This document shows positions 55,486 through 62,313 of a DNA stretch of 64,000 nucleotides, in pieces. Both the position numbers and the translations under genes were made by a program. The notes under the pieces were generated by a model that saw nothing but the letters and a program-made list of their open reading frames with translations, had not been told where the DNA came from and searched no databases. This DNA is from Pseudorhodoferax soli. Lineage in GTDB: Bacteria > Pseudomonadota > Gammaproteobacteria > Burkholderiales > Burkholderiaceae_C. Position 1 is the stretch's first letter, and each line of letters opens with the position of its first letter. The DNA lies in assembly GCF_003337555.1 (NCBI RefSeq), contig NZ_QPJK01000006.1:310001-374000 (forward strand), given 5' to 3'.

Positions 55486-56562
55486 ATGGTTGCTTTGGTC
55501 CGGGGCAATGTGCCCGCTACAGACTTGCGGATGCCTCATTCGCCGACACCTCGTCCGGGAGACAGGGTGGTCTGGTACGTTGACACTCGAAGGGCAACAG
55601 GCAAATACGTTGGACATGGCGTACGTGGGCGGCCCGTCGTGGAAAACAACCTGGGAAATCAGACTCGGCTCATGGCTTTCGATTGCATGAGACTTGCAAA
55701 GCCAGATGTTCGTCGTGGGCCGAACTGGGAATACCTGCCAAAACGCGCCCTGATTCAGCAACCGAAGCCTAGTGAAAAGGAAGCGCTGCGCCGCCTCCTT
55801 TCACGAAGGATTCCGCCAGGGCCTACCTACATAGAACTGGTCGAGGAGATCTGGGGCCGCGGCTATGAGGTCTACGTCGTCGGGGGAACTGTACGAGACG
55901 TGCTCGCCGGCCAGCAAGCACATGACGTGGACCTGGTAACCACGATGCCAATCGCGAGGCTCCGTCCACTTCTAAAGACCATGTTCAGGGATGAGATCGG
56001 CGGAAGCGATGAGAACGGCTACGCCCGTCTCGGCGGGAAGGGCGTCCATGGCGACCCTTTCATCGACCTCAAGCTGTTTTGCCACGGCGATTCAGGGACG
56101 CCCGATGCCCTCTTTGGCGCCGACTTTTCGTTAGACGTTTCGCACCGTGATTTTGCGTGTAATTCCGTCTATTACGATCCCATCAACGAGGTGCTGATCG
56201 ACCCCACAGGGCGGGGCATATCCGATGCGGAGAAAATGCTGCTGCATGTAGTTTGCGACCCTCAGCTGCGACGCCCGGCGTCCGTCGGACAAGTGAGCCT
56301 GCGCTACTTCAAATTTCTTCTAAGAGGATTTCAGCCGACCGCGGCGACTCGAAAGGCCATCGAAGAGAGGTTCATTCCTTGCTTGAGCGCCCTCACCGAT
56401 GCCGACCGCCTCGGATACATCAAGCGCCAAATATTTGGAAAGCTTGCGGCATCGGAGCACGCTGACGCGAAGGCCCGGCTCGAAGCAGCGGTCAAGTCTT
56501 GCACGGTTACAGGACTCTGGAATGAGTGCTTTGAGCCCATCTGCGGCGAAATGTGCACATGA
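55486..56562 (+). CDS. CCA-adding (tRNA nucleotidyltransferase)-like protein, candidate defence component
   Basis: A 358-residue protein. The first 120 residues match nothing I know. Then comes a polymerase-beta-type head domain as in class II CCA-adding enzymes: VVGGTVRDVL (131-140), metal-binding Asp147 and Asp149 in HDVDL, a possible third carboxylate Asp194 (FIDLKLF), HRDFACNSVYYDP (220-232) and a neck region LIDPTGRGISDAE. It lacks an HD domain. ATG 55486 follows AGGGAGAG. Its stop overlaps the NACHT gene start. Adding nucleotides to tRNA or making a nucleotide signal are both possible; pairing with a NACHT ATPase argues against a housekeeping role. Confidence 0.8.
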   Translation: MVALVRGNVPATDLRMPHSPTPRPGDRVVWYVDTRRATGKYVGHGVRGRPVVENNLGNQTRLMAFDCMRLAKPDVRRGPNWEYLPKRALIQQPKPSEKEALRRLLSRRIPPGPTYIELVEEIWGRGYEVYVVGGTVRDVLAGQQAHDVDLVTTMPIARLRPLLKTMFRDEIGGSDENGYARLGGKGVHGDPFIDLKLFCHGDSGTPDALFGADFSLDVSHRDFACNSVYYDPINEVLIDPTGRGISDAEKMLLHVVCDPQLRRPASVGQVSLRYFKFLLRGFQPTAATRKAIEERFIPCLSALTDADRLGYIKRQIFGKLAASEHADAKARLEAAVKSCTVTGLWNECFEPICGEMCT

Positions 56563-58589
56563 GCTCAATCAACGGACTGGATCCAAGCTTCTACTGTCTC
56601 CCAGTCGAGTTGATTGACGGGGTTTTCAGGCAGAAGAAGGATTCCGCGCTTGGTGGTAGCGACTTGCCGACGGTTCGGGACCTGTCATCAATTCTCTCAG
56701 CCAGGTATGTCAAGGAAAGCGGTCGCCTAGTAATCGGCGAGAGGCTCTACGCAGGGCCGGTACTTGTGCATCGCGACGGCAAAGGCCACAGCTACGCGTT
56801 AGTGGATAGCGGTGGTAAACCAGTTGGCGCCGCACACGAAAGCGGGATCGTACCTGAACACGTGCAGTCAATTGCCAAACGTGCGATGCCGCTGGTTTCG
56901 CGCAGCGAAGCCCTCACGCCCTTCGAATCAGTCGACCTCCGCAACGCGTTCATCGAACCAGAGTTTGCTGAGTTCGCTCCCGATGGCACGGTCATCTCCC
57001 GCCGAAGTTGGTGGTCTGTGCTGTCAGAAACCAGAGCAATCATCTTCGGCGCACCTGGATCGGGCAAGTCCACCTGCCTGCGGAGAATGGCGCTGGAATG
57101 TGAGCGGGGCGAAGAAGATGACCCAGCACGCCTCCCGGTCTACATGCAGCTTCGACATATTCAGTCGAGCAACTCGCTTGAAGAGGCAGCTCGGTCTTTG
57201 TTTGCAGGGCCGCCTCTCCTGCTCGAAACGGATACCAGCCAAAGCATCGGCGAGGGCGCCGACTACCTAGCGAATGCACTGCTGCTTTTGGATGGGTTGG
57301 ATGAAGTTCCCACTCATCTTCAGGACGAGGTGCTTGCCAGCATGCAGGGTCTTGCCGCCAGCGGCACCGCAGCTGCCATTTTCATATCGACTCGGGAGCG
57401 CGGCTACGAATGGCGCATTCCTGGATTCAAGTACTTCAAGCTTCTGCCTTTGCCAGACAGCAAAGTTCGAGAGTGGGTCTACTACCGCCTTACTGCCGAG
57501 CCTCCTGTGCCGTGGAGACAGTTTATCGCATCGTTCGAGCACAGTCCAAAGATTCGGGAGCTGTGTTCTAACCCACTTCTTCTTTCAATCGCAGTCAGTG
57601 CATATCGCAGGAGCGCCACTCTCCCTGCGAGCAAGGCAGTATTGCTGGAGAGCTGCCTTGACGCGGTGACAGATCGCTGGGATTCAACGCGAGGGGTCGT
57701 AAGGGATTCACAAAGTTGGGCATCACCCAAGATGAAGGTCGCTGCATTAAGTCGAACGGCTTTTTTTCTCCACGGTAAGCAAGGCGATCTCTTCACATTG
57801 GAGGACTTCTGCTCCTGGAACCGTCCGTTGGGTGCCGACAGGAACTTGCTTTTGGCTTTGCAGCGGCACACTGGATTGGTGACCCAGGTAGGCAGCGAAG
57901 ACCGATGGAGCTTTGCGCACCGGACCATTGCAGACTATCTCACTGCGAGATTCGTGGTGTTCGACACCGACGACTCGGCAAAAACGCTGCGTGGACTTAT
58001 GAAACATGAGCGCTGGCGTGACGTCTGGTCCTACTCTTGCGGCATCGCCCACGACGCTACCCCACTGATTTTGATGGTGCTCCACAACGAAACCTTCACC
58101 AAGAGACATCGATTCGACGCGATTGCCGATGCCTTTTCTCAGGAATTGTTTTGCTCAGACGACGCTTCCGAGCTAGCTCTGAAGGAAGTGAAGGCATTTC
58201 TCTCATCAGCCCTGAGGCCGTTGCTGCTCTCCCAACGCTCAAGAACAGTCACGACTCGCGTAGCGCTCGTTCGCAAGTTCCGGTTCGAAGACGAGCAGCG
58301 GAATTCAGCGGCAACGGAAGCGAAGAGCAGGTTGCTCGTGAATGTTGTCGGCTCTCTTAGTGCTTTAAGGCGGGGCGTACTTGGGGAGCGTTTGGTCAGC
58401 TGGCTGGAGAAATCCAAACACGAGGCGATGAGGACGCTGGCAGCATTGCTTGACAAGGATGCGGCGCTGTCCGCCAATGCGTCGGTTGAGAACGGTCGGG
58501 TGCACCTAACGGTTGTGCAAGATCGTCCAAACTTTCAGTTGGAAGCAATCGAATCTAGACCCGACGCGCCAAACGCCACTCAACGCTAG
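56559..58589 (+). CDS. NACHT-family STAND ATPase, candidate defence sensor
   Basis: A 676-residue protein with an N-terminal domain of about 155 residues of unknown type, a NACHT ATPase with Walker A GAPGSGKST (164-172), Walker B LLLLDGLDEV (241-250) and sensor STRER (about 277), then NPLLL and FAHRTIADYLTARF (about 452-465) of the winged-helix part. A helical C-terminus of about 200 residues follows. Bacterial NACHT proteins oligomerise on phage triggers. The ATG overlaps the upstream stop (ATGA), so equal synthesis with the nucleotidyltransferase is expected. No recognisable effector domain is fused, making the nucleotidyltransferase the likely effector. Confidence 0.85.
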   Translation: MSSINGLDPSFYCLPVELIDGVFRQKKDSALGGSDLPTVRDLSSILSARYVKESGRLVIGERLYAGPVLVHRDGKGHSYALVDSGGKPVGAAHESGIVPEHVQSIAKRAMPLVSRSEALTPFESVDLRNAFIEPEFAEFAPDGTVISRRSWWSVLSETRAIIFGAPGSGKSTCLRRMALECERGEEDDPARLPVYMQLRHIQSSNSLEEAARSLFAGPPLLLETDTSQSIGEGADYLANALLLLDGLDEVPTHLQDEVLASMQGLAASGTAAAIFISTRERGYEWRIPGFKYFKLLPLPDSKVREWVYYRLTAEPPVPWRQFIASFEHSPKIRELCSNPLLLSIAVSAYRRSATLPASKAVLLESCLDAVTDRWDSTRGVVRDSQSWASPKMKVAALSRTAFFLHGKQGDLFTLEDFCSWNRPLGADRNLLLALQRHTGLVTQVGSEDRWSFAHRTIADYLTARFVVFDTDDSAKTLRGLMKHERWRDVWSYSCGIAHDATPLILMVLHNETFTKRHRFDAIADAFSQELFCSDDASELALKEVKAFLSSALRPLLLSQRSRTVTTRVALVRKFRFEDEQRNSAATEAKSRLLVNVVGSLSALRRGVLGERLVSWLEKSKHEAMRTLAALLDKDAALSANASVENGRVHLTVVQDRPNFQLEAIESRPDAPNATQR

Positions 58590-58594
58590 CCAGT

Positions 58595-58693
58595 GTGGAG
58601 TTGCCGTACTTGCTGGAGCGCAAGTGCCGGCGCGCTGGCCAAAGCTACGGGTGGTTTTGGGTGTTCCCTCAGGGCCAGCACAGCCCTGATTCT
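58595..58693 (+). pseudogene. Remnant of integron-type tyrosine recombinase
   Basis: Starting at 58595 the plus strand encodes VELPYLLERKCRRAGQSYGW followed by FWVFPQGQHSPDS. This closely resembles the segment before the catalytic HxxR motif in IntI-like tyrosine recombinases (compare FWVFPQ and HSTDP). It has no start, no catalytic Arg-His-Tyr set and changes into unrelated sequence. The rest of 58694-59013 holds nothing recognisable. It is a footprint of past site-specific integration between the two defence modules. Confidence 0.65.
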
Positions 58694-59013
58694 TGGACCC
58701 TGTCAACGAATCCAATAGTCATCCGGCAAGCGGCTCCCAAGTGCGAAGAGTGGCGCTACGTCTGCTATGCGTGATCCGCAATGAGAGGCCGGTTCCGAAG
58801 GTGAACGGGCCGGCTGGGACCGAAGGCGTTCTACGACCGGAGTCGGCCAGAGTCGACCATGGCGAACGGCGGCTGTCGGGCCGCCTGCAACACGAATTCC
58901 GGCCCGCGTCGCGGGAGGTGTCAAACTTGCCTCTCTCACGTCCTAAGGGAACAGGACTGCGGTGCGACCTGGGTGACGCAGACCCAGGCAAGCGCCCCCG
59001 AACCGCCGGCGCC

Positions 59014-60522
59014 TCAACTGACTCCTGCGTCCAGGATCCAAGACGAATGTTCGGAGATCCTGGTCAACTGTCGCTGGCTGGCAGCATCATATCCGAGGGC
59101 GCGGATCAGCGCTGGGCTTGCCCACATGACGCCAGGCGTATCAATGTGGCCGCGCAGCGCGTTCAGTTCCTCAATTTGTCTGAGAGTTGGCACCAAGGCG
59201 AACACTTCGGCAATCAGCACTTCGTAGCACTGAAAGTGCTGGGTCCAGCGAATTCCCTCGACTCGGCGGCCAACATAGTCGAAAGCCGGGGCCCGAAAGT
59301 TTTCGGAACTCAACACTCCTGTTTCAACGAGCTCTTCGTTGAACTCTCGCCAAGGGGAGGTTTCCCGGCCACGGCCCTCTAGGTACCACTGAATGAATGC
59401 CTCAATGGATCGCCGGGGAACGAAAACCCGAAGGTCGTCTCTACTGTCCTGATCGATCGGAATTTTGCTGTCGGCTTTTACTCCGAGGTTTCCTAGCTTC
59501 CCGTGCGCAGTGCTGAAGGTTTTTAGAACTCCGCCAACGGGTTGGAACTGCTCGATGCGATTGCCCTTGGTCAGTAGGAAATGACCATCGACCTCGATGC
59601 GCACAAGTGCGGAGATGGAGAAGCGGATCTCCGCCTCGTCGCCAACCTCTGCAGGATTCTTCAGGCCGATGGTGGATTCGGTGCCGCGCACAGTGAGTTG
59701 CTGTGTGCGGTCCATATTGACGGGGTCGACAAAGAACCTGTTGGCCGCCGAAACACCGCGCTCGTAAAGGTCAGCTTTCTCGCTGACGCTCAACTTGAAC
59801 TGTGTGCTCGAGAACCGTCCAGGGTCGATCTCGATCAACCCTGCCAATTTCTTTGTCTGGACGTCGTAGTTGTCACGCCCGTCCAGCATGGCGCCCATGA
59901 TGGCCACCAGGTACTCGCGGTACCCCTCTGGAGCAAACGGAAGCGACGCGGACCTGGAATGAAGCCTGAAGCCAAGCGTTGCATTCCCATCGAACAGAGA
60001 CAGTGGAAAGTTGCTCAGCACACCGCCGTCAACCATCAGGTTTCGGCCCAGTTGCACCGGCTCAAAAACAAAGGGAATGCTCATCGACATCCGGACCGCC
60101 TCAGCCACCTCCAAGGTGGGTTGGCTGGCGGTATCCAAAACGACCAGAGTCCGTTCGGTGAGGTTGGTCGCAACAATGCGAAGCTGCTTGGGGCAATCGT
60201 TGAAGAAACGAACGCCCTTCCTGGCAAGATGCTTGTGAATCCACTCTTGGAACAGCTTTCCCCGGTAGAGGCCCAGCCTTTTTGCCAAGGCGAGGCGGAC
60301 CAAACTTGCGCCATCGAGCAAGGAGTCGAACTGGACCCCTTCCAGGATCGACCGCATCTCTGCAGCGGTGTAGCCGGCCGCGTAAAGCGCCGCAACGATT
60401 GCGCCTGCAGATGCCCCACCCACGCCCTCGAACGAAACACCGCGGCTTTCAGCGACCTCCAGGGCGCCGACGAGTGCGACGCCTTTGACACCACCGCCTT
60501 GAAAAACTCCGTACTTGTACAT
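59014..60522 (-). CDS. Patatin-like phospholipase fused to a NUDIX-like domain
   Basis: A 502-residue protein. Residues 1-215 form a patatin domain with oxyanion loop GGGVKG (9-14), nucleophile Ser38 in GASAG and catalytic Asp165 in DGG. Residues about 295-490 resemble the SMODS-associated NUDIX domain: PVGGVLKTF, then a NUDIX-box-like WREFNEELVETG (391-402) and RWTQHFQCYEV. Patatins in defence systems degrade membrane lipids when activated, and a NUDIX-type domain could bind a nucleotide signal. It lies 15 bases after the PLD gene, in the same direction as the helicase and PLD genes. Confidence 0.82.
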   Translation of the reverse strand: MYKYGVFQGGGVKGVALVGALEVAESRGVSFEGVGGASAGAIVAALYAAGYTAAEMRSILEGVQFDSLLDGASLVRLALAKRLGLYRGKLFQEWIHKHLARKGVRFFNDCPKQLRIVATNLTERTLVVLDTASQPTLEVAEAVRMSMSIPFVFEPVQLGRNLMVDGGVLSNFPLSLFDGNATLGFRLHSRSASLPFAPEGYREYLVAIMGAMLDGRDNYDVQTKKLAGLIEIDPGRFSSTQFKLSVSEKADLYERGVSAANRFFVDPVNMDRTQQLTVRGTESTIGLKNPAEVGDEAEIRFSISALVRIEVDGHFLLTKGNRIEQFQPVGGVLKTFSTAHGKLGNLGVKADSKIPIDQDSRDDLRVFVPRRSIEAFIQWYLEGRGRETSPWREFNEELVETGVLSSENFRAPAFDYVGRRVEGIRWTQHFQCYEVLIAEVFALVPTLRQIEELNALRGHIDTPGVMWASPALIRALGYDAASQRQLTRISEHSSWILDAGVS

Positions 60523-60537
60523 TGCTCAGTCCAGGCT

Positions 60538-62313
60538 TTACGCTCTATCTGCTTTTGCCGCTACGCCACCATCGCCTCTGGCTGCATCGAAGTTGTCGAT
60601 GACCGCCTTGGCGATTCCTTTGGAGCTCACCATCAGCCCGATCTCCCGCCGAACGTTCGATTCGCCCGGATCAGCGGAGAGCCAGTTCTGGCTGGTTATC
60701 AGGACATGGTCATCATCCCAAGCCAAGATCTTGGCGTGCAGCTTGGGCGTGAGAACCGGCTGCACCGAAGGCACCGGATGTCCATCGTGCGAAGTCGATG
60801 CGCCAGCCGTCCCTTCGCTCGCCACACCGTAGAACACGCGCGCCTCGATGCCGTGCTCGCGTACAGCGGCGATGGTGGGCAATACGACCGAGGGGCGGGC
60901 GGCTGAACCAATCCGATGGCTCGTCACGAACATTCGGCGACGGGCGGAGTCTCGTGCAAGGCGTGCAAACTGGGCGTGCTGCGGGCCAAGCACCAGCGTC
61001 ACCTTCGCCTTTACACCTGCTGGTGGCTTCTGAAGGCGAGCGTCCGAAGCGAGTCTGGCCATCTCACTCGTCAACTCCGTCCAATGGCGATCACCGCCAC
61101 GTGTCAGGTCCGCGGTCTGCTCGAGAACGGCCGAAACGACGTCGGGATCGCTGAACCGTATGGATGCCTCGTAGTTCTGGAATCCAGACGAGAGCCAGTT
61201 GCAAGAGCCAACGGTCGCGGAAAGGCGCTCCGACTTACCGTCGTCGCATATCAGGATCTTCGCGTGCGACCGCGTGGAGAAAGGGTGCACGCGGATACTC
61301 AGGCTCAGGCCCTCGGCCTCGATGCTTGAGCGAACTTTGGCGATGGTCTTTGCCGTGGTCACCGCATCCGTCTTGTTCTCGTCCTCTCCCCACAGCACAT
61401 CGATGATCGCACCTCGCTTTGCGGCTGCGATGAGCGATGGCTGCACCTGCGCGATCCCTTGCTCGGAGATGAACGTCGAATGGATGATGATCCTGTGCTT
61501 GGCCTTCTTTATCGCCTCGTGGAGTACTTCCTCGTGCATTGTCCCGCCGAGGATCAGGTCCTCGGGCCTGAACACCGCATCGATGGCGCGTGGAGCAGGC
61601 CTGTCCGCGAACGGCACCTGGCGTCCCGGGTCTTGTTGCAGTGACTTCTCGGCCATCGGGGAGGGGGCTGCATTGCGCGCAGCTCGCATGACAAGCTCGA
61701 CGAGTTCAGCTGGCGCGCGCGGTGGCACGCCCTCGACGTTCGTACCCCGTACTGTAGCAATCGCGAAGCGCTTGACCATCTTCTCCGCCGAAGGCTCGAT
61801 TCCGAGAAACTTCTCATCGTCTTCGAAAAGAGTCGCGAGAACGCCGGCCGTGTCGTCGAATGCGTCGAGGTCCCGCGGCTTCAACCAGACCAGTCGCTCC
61901 CTGGCGGCGCGCCTCTCGACGACATGCTGTTCGACGAAGGGCATCTCGCGGCTTCGATAAAGCGTTCCGGTGACCTTGTCGATCACGAAGTTCATCCAGC
62001 GGCTTGTACTTTTGGCCAGCTTTGGAAGCTCCTCGTCGCCCACGACGCTATGCCCTGCCACCGTCGCACTGAAGACAACTCCTTTGCTTTCCTGTTGCAA
62101 CGTGACCCAACCTGCTCGCATCAGCCGAATGAGCGCCTCTAGCACAAGACGCTGTGGAATGTCGCCAGCGACGGCGAGCTCACCAACGGTCCTCGGGTTG
62201 CTCGTCAACGCAGCAAGGAGAACGTGTTCGGCGAGGCTCCACGGCCTTCCTTTCTCAAGAAAGAACTTGCGCTTTCCTTTCAGCAACGGGATCGCAACGC
62301 GTACGACGCTCAT
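60538..62313 (-). CDS. Phospholipase-D-family protein with two HKD motifs (Mokosh MkoB-like)
   Basis: A 591-residue protein. An N-terminal winged-helix-like region (about 25-90) and a linker precede two PLD motifs: H350/K352 in SHAKILICD with N372, and H526/K528 in LHAKILAWD with N543. Two motifs in one chain make a complete PLD active site, as in nucleases and phospholipases. Its ATG overlaps the helicase stop (ATGA at 62310-62313). A PLD protein next to an Upf1-like helicase is the arrangement of Mokosh type I anti-phage systems. The PLD could also be of the DISARM DrmC kind, but the other DISARM genes are absent. Confidence 0.85.
   Translation of the reverse strand: MSVVRVAIPLLKGKRKFFLEKGRPWSLAEHVLLAALTSNPRTVGELAVAGDIPQRLVLEALIRLMRAGWVTLQQESKGVVFSATVAGHSVVGDEELPKLAKSTSRWMNFVIDKVTGTLYRSREMPFVEQHVVERRAARERLVWLKPRDLDAFDDTAGVLATLFEDDEKFLGIEPSAEKMVKRFAIATVRGTNVEGVPPRAPAELVELVMRAARNAAPSPMAEKSLQQDPGRQVPFADRPAPRAIDAVFRPEDLILGGTMHEEVLHEAIKKAKHRIIIHSTFISEQGIAQVQPSLIAAAKRGAIIDVLWGEDENKTDAVTTAKTIAKVRSSIEAEGLSLSIRVHPFSTRSHAKILICDDGKSERLSATVGSCNWLSSGFQNYEASIRFSDPDVVSAVLEQTADLTRGGDRHWTELTSEMARLASDARLQKPPAGVKAKVTLVLGPQHAQFARLARDSARRRMFVTSHRIGSAARPSVVLPTIAAVREHGIEARVFYGVASEGTAGASTSHDGHPVPSVQPVLTPKLHAKILAWDDDHVLITSQNWLSADPGESNVRREIGLMVSSKGIAKAVIDNFDAARGDGGVAAKADRA

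Noticed and set aside
55486-56562. Housekeeping CCA-adding enzyme (cca)
   Set aside because: It has an unusual 120-residue N-terminal domain, no HD domain, atypical composition and is coupled to a NACHT gene in a defence-like region.
58750-58990. attC or REP-like repeat after the recombinase remnant
   Set aside because: GC-rich dyads are present but no core sites or repeated copies could be matched in the window.
59014-60522. CBASS system with CapV-type patatin
   Set aside because: There is no SMODS/CD-NTase gene with the GS-x-DxD motif nearby; the adjacent nucleotidyltransferase is of the CCA-adding type and on the other strand.
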